Shown here: piece by piece, positions 44,748 through 53,615 of the stretch
How positions within the stretch are numbered: the stretch's first letter is position 1
Layout: the number at the start of each line of letters is the position of its first letter
Source of the DNA: Polyangium jinanense
Lineage (GTDB): Bacteria; Myxococcota; Polyangia; Polyangiales; Polyangiaceae
Direction of reading: 5' to 3'
DNA length: 64,000 nucleotides
Assembly (NCBI RefSeq): GCF_028435365.1
Contig: NZ_JAGTJJ010000004.1
Span: forward strand, 186,001 to 250,000
Notes under the pieces: generated by a model
Databases searched by the model: none
What the model was told of the DNA's origin: nothing
The model's input: only the letters and a program-made list of their open reading frames with translations
Made by a program: the position numbers and the translations under genes

Positions 44748-45395
44748 CTACGACTGCGGGATCTTCTTCGCGTCCGCGAGGAACTGCGCGAGCCCGATGT
44801 CGGTGAGCGGGTGCTTGAGGAGCTGCTTGATCACCTTGAGCGGCAGCGTCGCTACATGCGCGCCGATCAGCGCCGCCTGCACGAAATGCACGGGGTGGCG
44901 CACACTCGCGGTGAGGACTTCGGTCTTGAACTCGTAGTTCCGGTAGATCTGCACGATCTGCTGGATGAGGTCCATGCCCTCCCCGGAGATGTCGTCGATC
45001 CGACCGACGAACGGCGAGATGTACGTCGCGCCCGCCTTCGCGGCGAGTAGTGCCTGCGACGCGGAGAAGCAGAGCGTCACGTTCGTCTTGATGCCCTCGG
45101 CCGCGAAGACCCGGACCGCCTTCAGGCCCTCGTCGATGAGCGGCACCTTCACGACCACGTTCTTGTGGATCTTCGCGAGCTCCCGGCCCTCACGCAGGAT
45201 CTCCTGCGCCTCGATGCCGATGACCTCGGCCGAGATGGGGCCGTCGACCACCTCGCAGATCTCCGCGATCGCCACCTTCGTAGGCTTGCCCCCCTTCGAG
45301 AGGAGCGAGGGGTTGGTCGTCACGCCGTCGATGACGCCCATCGCCTGCGCCTCTTTGATCTCCGCGATGTCACCCGAGTCGATGAAGATCTTCAT
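44748..45395 (-). CDS. Transaldolase / fructose-6-phosphate aldolase (TalC/FSA type)
   Basis: A 215-residue class I aldolase of the short transaldolase subfamily. The Schiff-base Lys is K83 in [13 protein letters not shown]. Other family blocks are [48 protein letters not shown] and PFVGRIDD. It works in the pentose phosphate pathway or splits fructose 6-phosphate; which of the two cannot be settled by eye. Length is normal. It is divergent from the amidohydrolase gene across 174 bases. Confidence 0.92.
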   Translation of the reverse strand: MKIFIDSGDIAEIKEAQAMGVIDGVTTNPSLLSKGGKPTKVAIAEICEVVDGPISAEVIGIEAQEILREGRELAKIHKNVVVKVPLIDEGLKAVRVFAAEGIKTNVTLCFSASQALLAAKAGATYISPFVGRIDDISGEGMDLIQQIVQIYRNYEFKTEVLTASVRHPVHFVQAALIGAHVATLPLKVIKQLLKHPLTDIGLAQFLADAKKIPQS

Positions 45396-45569
45396 GCACG
45401 CTCTCCGGCGAGGTGCTTAGCGCGCGCGGCGCGGCGCGTCGATAGCGGAGCGATGGTGACCGAGCCGCCCACGACGGCTGCATCGTTTGGGCGTGACGAA
45501 CGCGTGACACCGTTCGTCAGGACGCGCGGACGTGCGGCCGGAAGGCTTTTTTTCGCGTAAGATGTATGC

Positions 45570-48233
45570 ATGAGACCGCCGCACCCCGCCCGTCCCTCAA
45601 TCTTGCTTTGCACATTGGCCCTGACGCTCCCGCTCGCCACGATGGCGGCCGGGTGCAGCGACGAGAACCCCAGTACGAACACGACGAGCACCAGCAACAC
45701 GGGCGGCGCAGGGGGGCAAGGCGGCGTCGGCGGACAAGGGGGCGAGGGCGGCGCAGGGGGACAGGGCGGCGTCGGCGGGCAGGGCGGCACGGGCGGGCAA
45801 GGGGGACAAGGCGGCGGGGGCGGCGGCGGAGGCGCGCCGAGCGGCGTCGTGATCGAGTGTCCAGGCGAGCCGCTCACGCCGCCGGCCGAGGGCACGTGTA
45901 CCGTCGTGAAGCAGGGGACCACGGGCACGATCCTCCGCGGCACCGTGCTCGCGCCCGATCAGACGTTCCACCGCGGCGAGCTCGCGCTCGACAAGACGGG
46001 CAGCGTCGCCTGCGTCGACTGCGATTGCAGCGCCTCGCCCGCGGCGGCCGATCCGACGATCATCGAGTGCGCGGACGGCGTCATCTCGCCCGGGCTCATC
46101 AACGCGCACGATCACATCGGCTTCGCGAACAACCCGCCGAAGGCGCACGACGGCATCCGCTACACGCACCGCCATCAATGGCGAAAGGGCGCGCCGGGGC
46201 TGCCCAAGATCTCGGTGGCCGGCGGCGCGAGCGGCGACGTGGTGCGCTTCGCGGAGCTTCGCTTCCTGATGAGCGGCGCGACCTCGACGCTCGGCGCAGG
46301 CGGTCAGGCGGGTCTGCTCCGCAACCTCGACGTGCAGGGCCGGAGTGAAGGCCTCCCGACCCCGCCCGCGGACTCCGACACGTTCCCGCTCGGCGACAGC
46401 GGTGGCCTCATGCTCGAGTCGGGCTGCAATTACCCCTCCCCCACGCTCGCCACGGCGATCGCTGACATCGAGGCGTACGTGCCGCACGTCAGCGAGGGCA
46501 TCGACCAGGCCGCGCACAACGAGATCACCTGCCAGATCTCGGGCGCGAACGACATCGTCCAGCCGCAGACGGCCATCGTGCACGCGATCGGCTTCAACGC
46601 CGACGACTTCGGCGAGATGCGCAAGGACTTCAGCACCGTCGTCTGGTCGCCGCGTTCGAACGTCGACCTCTACGGCAACACCGCGAGCGTCACCCTGCTC
46701 GACACGCTCGGCGTGCCGATCGCGCTCGGCACCGACTGGGTGGCCTCGGGCTCGATGAACCTGCTGCGCGAGCTGCGCTGCGCGGACGAGCTCAACACGC
46801 TCCACTACGACGGCCATTTCTCCGACCAGGAGCTCTGGCGCATGGTCACGACGAACGCCGCGCTCGCCGCGGGCGCCGGCGACATCGTGGGCATGCTCAA
46901 GCCGGGCTACGTCGCGGATGTCACGATCTTCGACGGCAAAGATCGCAAGGATCACCGCGCCGTGATCGGCGCCGGGGTCGAGGACGTCGTGCTCGTCATG
47001 CGCGGCGGCAAGGTGCTCTACGGCGACGACGCGCTCGTGGCCGATCCGGGCGTCGGAGGCGGGGACTGCGAGACCTTGCCCGTCTGCGGGAGGGCCAAGC
47101 GCGCGTGCGTCGCGAAGGACCTGAACGGCATCACGCTGAACCAGATCCGCACGGCCGGCGAGGCGTTCTACCCGCTCTTCTTCTGCAACGACCAGACGCC
47201 GAGCCTCGAGCCGAGCTGCGTCCCCTGGCGCACGGAATACGCGAACGGCATCACGGCCGAGGACGACGACGGCGACGGCATTGCGAACGACGCCGACAAC
47301 TGCCCCAAGATCTTCAACCCGATCCGACCGCTCGATCAGGGCGCGCAGGCGGACATCGACGGCGACAAGATCGGCGACGTCTGCGACGCGTGCCCCTTCG
47401 ACGCGAACGACACCTGCACCGCGCTCGACGCGAACGACATCGACGCCGACGGCGTGCCGAACGGCGGCGACAACTGCCCCGAGGCCGCGAACACCGATCA
47501 GGCCGACGCGGACGCGGACGGTCACGGCGACGTCTGTGATCCGTGCGCCGAGCCGAACTTCGGCACGCCGGTCTGCCCGCCCAAGCCCACGCTCATCGAG
47601 GTGATCCGCAACCCGGCGCATCCCGAGCACCCGGCCGCGGGCTCGACCGTCGCGATCAAGGACGTCTACGTCACGGCCATCCGCCCGAACACGGGCAACA
47701 GCCGCGGCTTCTACGTGCAGGATACGTCGCTCAAGCCCTTCAGCGGCATCTTCGTCTTCACGGGCAGCACGGCGCCGCAGGTCCAGCTCGGCAACCGCGT
47801 CAGCGTCACGGGCAAGTACGAGGAGTACTTCGGCCTCGGCGAGATCACGAACGCGATCACGACCGTCGACGACCCGGGCACGACGCTTCCGTTCGGCCCG
47901 ATCGACGTCGCCGAGCCCGCAACCATCGCGACGAACGGCATGTTCGCCGAGGGCTACGAGTCGATGCTCGTGCGCGTGGTGAACGTGGCGATCACGGTCG
48001 TGAACTCGGACGCGCCGGGCGACTACGACGAGTTCACGGTCACCGGCAACCTCCGCGTCGACGACCAGATCACCGACGCGGCGTTGAACATGGGCCTCAA
48101 CAACACGTGCGCGGTGGGATCGCAGTTCACCTCGATCACCGGGGTCCACGGCTACTCGTTCAACAACTTCAAGCTCATGCCGCGGAGCAAGGCCGACGTC
48201 GTGTTCGTCGGCTGCGATCCGTTCGTCCCCTGA
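45570..48233 (+). CDS. Amidohydrolase lipoprotein fused to TSP3-like and OB-fold-like domains
   Basis: An 887-residue lipoprotein. Lipobox AAGC lies at about residue 29, followed by a Gly/Gln-rich linker of about 50 residues. The amidohydrolase domain (about residues 120-500) shows VISPGLINAHDHIGF, THRHQW, IVHAIGFN and LGTDWVASGS, so metal-binding His and Asp appear present. Next come DxDxDG repeats (EDDDGDGIANDADNC, DADADGHGDVC) like calcium-binding thrombospondin type 3. The C-terminal 200 residues (VAIKDVYVTAIRPNTG, VSVTGKYEEYFGLGEI) look like OB-fold modules of secreted nucleases. The substrate is unknown. The combination on one cell-surface lipoprotein is unusual. Confidence 0.75.
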   Translation: MRPPHPARPSILLCTLALTLPLATMAAGCSDENPSTNTTSTSNTGGAGGQGGVGGQGGEGGAGGQGGVGGQGGTGGQGGQGGGGGGGGAPSGVVIECPGEPLTPPAEGTCTVVKQGTTGTILRGTVLAPDQTFHRGELALDKTGSVACVDCDCSASPAAADPTIIECADGVISPGLINAHDHIGFANNPPKAHDGIRYTHRHQWRKGAPGLPKISVAGGASGDVVRFAELRFLMSGATSTLGAGGQAGLLRNLDVQGRSEGLPTPPADSDTFPLGDSGGLMLESGCNYPSPTLATAIADIEAYVPHVSEGIDQAAHNEITCQISGANDIVQPQTAIVHAIGFNADDFGEMRKDFSTVVWSPRSNVDLYGNTASVTLLDTLGVPIALGTDWVASGSMNLLRELRCADELNTLHYDGHFSDQELWRMVTTNAALAAGAGDIVGMLKPGYVADVTIFDGKDRKDHRAVIGAGVEDVVLVMRGGKVLYGDDALVADPGVGGGDCETLPVCGRAKRACVAKDLNGITLNQIRTAGEAFYPLFFCNDQTPSLEPSCVPWRTEYANGITAEDDDGDGIANDADNCPKIFNPIRPLDQGAQADIDGDKIGDVCDACPFDANDTCTALDANDIDADGVPNGGDNCPEAANTDQADADADGHGDVCDPCAEPNFGTPVCPPKPTLIEVIRNPAHPEHPAAGSTVAIKDVYVTAIRPNTGNSRGFYVQDTSLKPFSGIFVFTGSTAPQVQLGNRVSVTGKYEEYFGLGEITNAITTVDDPGTTLPFGPIDVAEPATIATNGMFAEGYESMLVRVVNVAITVVNSDAPGDYDEFTVTGNLRVDDQITDAALNMGLNNTCAVGSQFTSITGVHGYSFNNFKLMPRSKADVVFVGCDPFVP

Positions 48234-48250
48234 ACGGTCGGCCCTCGAAA

Positions 48251-48273
48251 GGGGGATGCGCCCTGCATCCCCC
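48251..48273. terminator. Hairpin between convergent amidohydrolase and lipoprotein genes
   Basis: A perfect 9-bp stem GGGGGATGC/GCATCCCCC with a 5-base loop. On the minus strand it is followed by TTTCG. It lies 18 bases after the amidohydrolase stop and 23 bases past the stop of the 48296 gene, so it could serve both. Confidence 0.55.
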
Positions 48274-48295
48274 TCCCCTCCTCCACGCTTTCAGC

Positions 48296-49636
48296 TCAAA
48301 GGTTCGTCGCGATCGCCGCGCCGACGAGGTTCGTCCCGCCGACGAGCACGGGCGTGGTGAACGCGCCGTTCTGCAGGCGCGCGTGCAGCGCCTTGCCGGT
48401 CGTGTCGACGTAGACGAGCTCGGCCTCCGCGTCGCCCGCGCCGAGCGCGAGCGCGGGCTTGCCGAGGGCCTTGGCTCCGAGATTCTCCACGGTAGAGAAG
48501 GTCGCGCCGTCGAAGCGTGACCACCGAAGGTTCCCCGTCGCCACCTCGCGGAACACGAGCAGCGCGTCTCCCGAAGGCAACGCGAGCAGCGCGGGATCCG
48601 TCGACTTCGCGTCGGTGATGTCGACCGGCGTCGTGCTCCACGTCCCGCCCTTGCGCGTGAGGAACGCGAGCTGCTTGTCCGCGGAGCGCGAGAAGACGAG
48701 CACGAGCTCCGGGCCCTGCGCCGACGTGAGCGCCGCGATCGCGGGCGTGCTGTTGTCGACGCCCACATCGTGCGGCGTCGCCGCTTCCCACGTGCCTGCC
48801 GCGCGACGCTGCGTGTACAGGTTCGAATCGTTCCACCCGTCGTTCGCGATCACCGGATCCATGCCGAGCACCGTGATCGCCGCGGCCGCATCTCCCAGGC
48901 TGTACGTGTCGGCTCCGACTTTGACCTCTTCGTTCGTCGGGGAGAACCCGCTGCCCGGCGTGTACGCGGCGTACCCGTAGCGGTTGTTGCTCACGTCCTG
49001 GTAGACGATGTGCGCCGCTGCGCTCGACGCCGCGATCCCGGGCGTGGCGCGCGTCATCACGTTCGCCCCCACGTCCATCACGAGGCCGAAGCCGCCTACT
49101 TCGGTCCAGGTCGAGGCGCGAATCCGATCCTTCGTCGCGCCTTCGCTGCTGCGCAGGAGCGCGATGCCCGCCTTCTGGCCGGGCAGGATCACGAACGCCG
49201 GCGCATCGGCGCTCTTCTCGGTCAGGGCCGTCTCCATCGTCCAGCCGTCCTTCGACTGGAACCGCTTCGTGATGCCGCCCTGGGTCCCGATCCCGAACAT
49301 CACGAGCACCGGGCACGCGGGGCAACCGGGCGTGTCGCAGCTCCCGGGCAAGCCGGGTTCCACGGGACACGCGCCGCCCATGCCGCCGCTGCCGCCCGCG
49401 CCGCCGACACCACCTGCGCCGCCGCTTCCCCCGACGCCGCCGACACCCCCCGCGCCGCCGTTTCCGCCGATGCCGCCTGCGCCGCCGCTGCCCGAGCTCG
49501 ACGACGACGACGTCATGCCGCCGCTGCCGCTGCTCGACGAGCTCGTCTCGCCGACCTGCGCGTCGTCGATCGGGCAGCCGTAGAGCGCCACGCCGAGCAG
49601 CGCGAGCGTGATCCCTTGATAGTGCCCTTTCGCCAT
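48296..49636 (-). CDS. Lipoprotein with Gly-rich linker and beta-propeller-like domain
   Basis: A 446-residue lipoprotein with lipobox LYGC at about residue 21. A Ser-rich and Gly-rich linker follows (SSSSSGSGG, GGNGGAGGVGG). From about residue 100 the sequence shows repeated short strands with Ala/Ser/Asp (TPGIAASSAAAHIVYQDVSN, PALLALPSGDALLVFRE), consistent with a sialidase-type propeller, though no BNR box is obvious. Function unknown. It sits directly downstream of the PEGA-domain gene and the kinase, on the same strand. Confidence 0.65.
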   Translation of the reverse strand: MAKGHYQGITLALLGVALYGCPIDDAQVGETSSSSSGSGGMTSSSSSSGSGGAGGIGGNGGAGGVGGVGGSGGAGGVGGAGGSGGMGGACPVEPGLPGSCDTPGCPACPVLVMFGIGTQGGITKRFQSKDGWTMETALTEKSADAPAFVILPGQKAGIALLRSSEGATKDRIRASTWTEVGGFGLVMDVGANVMTRATPGIAASSAAAHIVYQDVSNNRYGYAAYTPGSGFSPTNEEVKVGADTYSLGDAAAAITVLGMDPVIANDGWNDSNLYTQRRAAGTWEAATPHDVGVDNSTPAIAALTSAQGPELVLVFSRSADKQLAFLTRKGGTWSTTPVDITDAKSTDPALLALPSGDALLVFREVATGNLRWSRFDGATFSTVENLGAKALGKPALALGAGDAEAELVYVDTTGKALHARLQNGAFTTPVLVGGTNLVGAAIATNL

Positions 49637-49638
49637 CG

Positions 49639-50664
49639 TCAGAACGCTCCCTGGAGCACGAGCCCGCCGCTCCCGCGCCCGACGTACGGCACGACGTGCA
49701 TGCTCTGCGCCTGCGGTTTCTTCTGCGAGAGCCCGCGCGCGATGCCGAACACCGCCGCCCCGATCCCCACCGCGCCGGCCGCCGTCAGGCCCACGAACAG
49801 GTAAAAACTCCGGTCCTTGCGCGCGTTGTCCTCGTCGGGCCGGTACTCTTTCGTTGGATCACAAACGGGTGGCGTGCCCGGACAGTTCGTCTGGATCCGC
49901 TCCTCGGCCGCGATCTGATCGAAGCGGAAGTACACGCCGGCGCCGACCGCCGCGAGCCCGAGCCCGCCCGCGACGTACGCCCAGGCCGGCACGCCGCCCG
50001 ACGCCGGCTTGGGTTTGTCCGGGGGCGACGGCGCCTTCTTCGGGGTCGTTGTTGCGGGCACGAGCGCGAGCTCCACCGTCGCCTTCTGGCCCTCCGCGAG
50101 CTCCACCGGCTTCTCGATCTTCTCGTAGCCCGGCGCGCTCGCCTCGAACATGTGTTTGCCCGGGTCGAGCGGGATCGTCTCGCCGAGCGCCGCGAGCGGC
50201 AGGCGGATCCCGTCGCGCACGACCTCGAGCCCCTCGGGCCGCGTGTTTACCACGAGCTCCACGCGCGCGAGGCGCGGCTCGAGCGCCTCGATCCCCTCTT
50301 TCGCCACCTGCTCGAGCTGCTTCTTGCGCTCCTCGCCGAGCGTGTCCTGGTTGAGCTGCAGCGCGCGGCGGTAGTCGACGACCGCCTGCGCCAGCTTGCC
50401 CTCGTGCTCGCGACACTTCGCGATGTTGATGAGCGTGCTCGCCGCGGGGTTCAGCTCCATGCTCGCCTGGAACTTCGCGCAGCCCTCGTCCCAGTTGCCG
50501 TCGTTCACGAGCTTGCGGCCGCTCATGTAAAGCGCCTCGGCCGCCGCGGGATCCCGCGGTTGGTCCTGACCGAGTGCGCGCCCGGGACACGCCGAGACGA
50601 TGAGCAACGCGGAGACGGCAAACGCTCGTTTTCGCGTCGCCGAGATCGGACGTTCAATATTCAT
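49639..50664 (-). CDS. Secreted/membrane PEGA-domain protein
   Basis: A 341-residue protein with a signal peptide (ending near PGRALG). A TPR-like N-terminal part (AEALYMSGRKLVNDGNWDEG, STLINIAKCREHEGKLAQAV, DYRRALQL) is followed by a PEGA-like beta domain (RVELVVNTRPEGLEVVRDG, LDPGKHMFEASAPGYE). Two hydrophobic segments (AWAYVAGGLGLAAVGAGVYF and FVGLTAAGAVGIGAAVFGI) come last. Such proteins are typical partners of myxobacterial Ser/Thr kinases. The gene overlaps the kinase stop by about 11 bases on the same strand. Confidence 0.75.
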   Translation of the reverse strand: MNIERPISATRKRAFAVSALLIVSACPGRALGQDQPRDPAAAEALYMSGRKLVNDGNWDEGCAKFQASMELNPAASTLINIAKCREHEGKLAQAVVDYRRALQLNQDTLGEERKKQLEQVAKEGIEALEPRLARVELVVNTRPEGLEVVRDGIRLPLAALGETIPLDPGKHMFEASAPGYEKIEKPVELAEGQKATVELALVPATTTPKKAPSPPDKPKPASGGVPAWAYVAGGLGLAAVGAGVYFRFDQIAAEERIQTNCPGTPPVCDPTKEYRPDEDNARKDRSFYLFVGLTAAGAVGIGAAVFGIARGLSQKKPQAQSMHVVPYVGRGSGGLVLQGAF

Positions 50665-52279
50665 CGAGCGGATTTTTCCCCTTGGATGGGGTCTTCGACG
50701 TGCCGGTGCCCGCGGGCTTGCCGCGGTTCCACCCGCTGGTCGAGGGGAGCGGAGAGACGGGTTTGTCCGAGGACGTGGGCGCAGCCGACGCGGCAGGCGT
50801 GGCCGCCGAAGACGAGGGCGCAGGCTCCGGCGCGGGCACGGTCGACGCGGACGGCGCAGGCTCCGGGTGCGTCATCGGCTCGGCGGTCGCGAGCGCGGCC
50901 GGGAGGACGGCCGCGGGCGCGGGGGACGAGGCCGTCAGCGCGGGTGTCGGCGTCGGCACCGCGGTGGGAAGCGTCGCAAAGGGTGCGCCTTTGGGCCAGA
51001 TCGCGAGCGCGGCGCCGACCGCCCCCACGCCCACGACGAGCAAGAGCAGCGCGAAGATGGGCGACACCGACGATCGCCGCCTGCTCCTTGGCTCGGGCGG
51101 CGAGCTCAACGGCTCGCCGCTCGATCGCGTCAGCGCGGGCGCCGAAGGATCCGCGCCGGGCGAGGTCGACTCGCTTGGTGGCTCCAGCGATGAAGGCAGC
51201 GGGGACGCTCCGCTCGCCTCGATGGCCGCGACGTGCGGGGGGATGGGCGGCGCGGTCGCGGTGATCGCAGCGTCGGCGGGCGGCGGCTGCGAGAGGGGCA
51301 GTTCGCGCGCCGGTTCGAGCACGATCGAAGGCAGGATCGCGCGCGTCCCGGGCGGCGGGGCCGAGGCCGCGGGGGGTTTGACGTCGAACGCCTCGCCGAG
51401 CGCCGCGATCATGGTCACCGAGCCGTCGAAGCGCACGCTCGTGTCGAGCGCGGTGGCCCGCGAGAACCAGGCGTCGAACGCCTCGGGCAGGCTCACGCCG
51501 AGCTCCTTCGCGCGCTCGCTCGCAGACACCTGCGCGCCGCGCGCGACCAGCATCAGGTACGGATAGAGCCCCTGGGCGCTCTTGCGCTCGCGCGCCCAGT
51601 ACGGTTTGCCCACGAGCATCGTGAACGCGATGTGGGCGAGCGAGTACCTGTCGACGTGCGGCCCGATCGGGTCGCCGGCGATCTGCTCGGGGGCCATGTA
51701 GAGCGGCGAACCGACGCTTTTTGTCGTGTTCGAGCTCGCCGTTCCGTCGGCCACGATTTTCGCGACGCCGAAATCCAGGATCTTGAGACGCGGCGAACCA
51801 TCGTCCCTTCGCGTGAGGAACAGGTTTTCCGGCTTGAGATCGCGGTGGACGATGCCGGCGGCGTGCGTGCGATCGAGCGCGAGCGCGGCCTGGTGCAGGA
51901 GGGTGACGACTTCCTCGGGCGGCAGGCGCTTGCGCACCTTCAAGAGGGCGCCGATCTCCTCGCCCTTGAGGAGTTCCATCACGATGAACGGCATGCCGGT
52001 CGCTTCGTCCACGCCGGCATCGAGCGTCTCGACGATGTGCTCGCTCTCGATCCCGGCTGCGACCTTGGCTTCGAGCTCGAAGCGGGCCCGCATCTCGGGG
52101 TCGCTCACGAGGCTCGGCAGCATCACCTTCAACGCGCGGCGTCGCTCGGTGGTGTTCTGCAAGACCTCGTACACGGCGCCCATGCCGCCGGCCTTGATGC
52201 AGCGCACGACCTCGTAGGCGCCATGAAAGATGGCGCCCGTCGCGAGGACGGCGATGTCCGCGTCTCGGTTCCCGGCCAT
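50654..52279 (-). CDS. Ser/Thr protein kinase, membrane-anchored
   Basis: A 541-residue Hanks-type kinase with Gly loop AGGMGAVYE, ATP-binding Lys K51 (RALKVML), HRDLKPEN (HRD at 145-147) and DFG at 169-171, so active. A cytoplasmic kinase domain (to about 300) is followed by a Pro/Ser/Ala-rich linker, one membrane helix (FALLLLVVGVGAVGAALAIW, about 425-445) and an Ala/Pro/Ser-rich periplasmic tail. Starting at 52279 fits the family; 52411 would add an untypical N terminus. Immediately downstream are a PEGA protein and a surface lipoprotein, forming a probable signalling unit. Confidence 0.88.
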   Translation of the reverse strand: MAGNRDADIAVLATGAIFHGAYEVVRCIKAGGMGAVYEVLQNTTERRRALKVMLPSLVSDPEMRARFELEAKVAAGIESEHIVETLDAGVDEATGMPFIVMELLKGEEIGALLKVRKRLPPEEVVTLLHQAALALDRTHAAGIVHRDLKPENLFLTRRDDGSPRLKILDFGVAKIVADGTASSNTTKSVGSPLYMAPEQIAGDPIGPHVDRYSLAHIAFTMLVGKPYWARERKSAQGLYPYLMLVARGAQVSASERAKELGVSLPEAFDAWFSRATALDTSVRFDGSVTMIAALGEAFDVKPPAASAPPPGTRAILPSIVLEPARELPLSQPPPADAAITATAPPIPPHVAAIEASGASPLPSSLEPPSESTSPGADPSAPALTRSSGEPLSSPPEPRSRRRSSVSPIFALLLLVVGVGAVGAALAIWPKGAPFATLPTAVPTPTPALTASSPAPAAVLPAALATAEPMTHPEPAPSASTVPAPEPAPSSSAATPAASAAPTSSDKPVSPLPSTSGWNRGKPAGTGTSKTPSKGKNPLDEY

Positions 52280-52493
52280 GGCCCCCCGAGGGTAGCAAAA
52301 CCTCCCTCCGTTGGGCTCCTTTCCGACGGCGGGAGCAAGATCCAACCCGATTGCTGCATCGCGACAAATTTCTCGCAAACCCCAAGATCGTGATGCCAAA
52401 CACCTCATCACGAAGTGGAACGCGCGTTTTCCGGGGGTGTGACCGAGGTTATCGTCGTGGGCGTCGCGGGCGCGGGCTCGCGAAAGGAGAAAT

Positions 52494-53606
52494 ATGTCGC
52501 GCGTGCGGCCCTTTGTGGACCTGCGGACGATGATCGAGCTCGGGCGATGGCTCGGCCCCTGGACGGACGGGCAGGCAACGCCGCGTGACGTGAGCCGCGA
52601 GGAACTTTCGCTCGAAGGTCGCCGCGCCGGGGATCGATCGTTTTCGGCCTTCGTCTACCGATCGCGCCGTCATGCGAAGGCGGGCTCGCTGCTGCTCGTG
52701 CCAGGGCTGCATTACCTCGGCCCGCTCGACCCGCGGATGGATCGTTTTGCGCGGATCCTCGCGGCCGCGGGCCTCACGGTGCTCGCCCCGCGGCTGCCCG
52801 ATTTCACGTCGCTCGTGCTCGGCGAACGCGTGTTCGACGACCTCTCGCGCGCCTTTTCGGCCCTGCTCGCGCTCCCGGATCGGCCGCCAGGCAGGCCGGG
52901 CGTCTTCAGCATTTCCTTCGGATCGCTTCCATCGCTCTGGCTCGCGGCGCGGCCTCACCTCGGCTCCGAAATCGGCTCCTTGATCGTATTCGGCGGATAT
53001 GCCGATTTCGGGGACACCCTGCGATTTTGTATCCACGGTCGCCCGGGCGCGGCGCACGACCCGCTGAACCGGCCCGTCGTGTTCATGAATCTCTTGCCAT
53101 GGCTCGACGACAAACCCGACGATCCCGCGCCGCTCGTCGCCGCGCTGCGAAGGTACGTGGAGGCGACGTGGGGACGGCCCGAAATGAAGGTCGACGGGAA
53201 ATGGCAAGCCATTGCGCGAGGCGTGGCGGATGAGCTCGCGCCCGAGCATCGGCCGCTGTTTTTCGCCGCGACGGGTGTCGAGGGTGACACGAAGGCGCTC
53301 GTCGACGCGGCGCTCGGTCGATCGGGCGACGCGTTCGCGTGGCTCGATCCGGGCCCGTTTCTACGGGACATCCGCTGCCCGGTCCATTTCATCCACGGCG
53401 CGGACGACGACGTGATCCCGTACGAACAGGCGTTCGCCCTGGCCAAACGTTTGCCCGAGGGGGTTTGTCGGGGCATTCACGTAACGGGGCTCTACGGGCA
53501 CACGCACAAGGCGGACGCCGGGACGACGAACGTGCCAGCGCTCGTACGGGAAGGGGCTACGCTTTTGCGGATGTTGTCCGCGGTGGCGCGGTGCGGAGGT
53601 GGGTGA
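52494..53606 (+). CDS. Alpha/beta hydrolase
   Basis: A 370-residue predicted alpha/beta hydrolase with strong ribosome site AAAGGAGA upstream. The nucleophile elbow is GVFSISFGSLPSLWLA (Ser in SISFGS, the usual Gly at the first position being Ser). The Asp is likely in HGADDDVIPYEQAF and the His in LYGHTHKADA. The N-terminal 60 residues are a separate, less conserved region. The reaction and substrate are unknown; esterase or lipase activity is likely. It is convergent with the flavin oxidase (9 bases). Confidence 0.75.
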   Translation: MSRVRPFVDLRTMIELGRWLGPWTDGQATPRDVSREELSLEGRRAGDRSFSAFVYRSRRHAKAGSLLLVPGLHYLGPLDPRMDRFARILAAAGLTVLAPRLPDFTSLVLGERVFDDLSRAFSALLALPDRPPGRPGVFSISFGSLPSLWLAARPHLGSEIGSLIVFGGYADFGDTLRFCIHGRPGAAHDPLNRPVVFMNLLPWLDDKPDDPAPLVAALRRYVEATWGRPEMKVDGKWQAIARGVADELAPEHRPLFFAATGVEGDTKALVDAALGRSGDAFAWLDPGPFLRDIRCPVHFIHGADDDVIPYEQAFALAKRLPEGVCRGIHVTGLYGHTHKADAGTTNVPALVREGATLLRMLSAVARCGGG

Positions 53607-53615
53607 GGAATCGAA

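Noticed and set aside
45597..48149. 850-residue minus-strand open frame across the amidohydrolase gene
   Set aside because: Arg/Val/Asp-rich composition typical of an antisense frame in high-GC DNA, with no domain seen, whereas the plus-strand frame has clear motifs.
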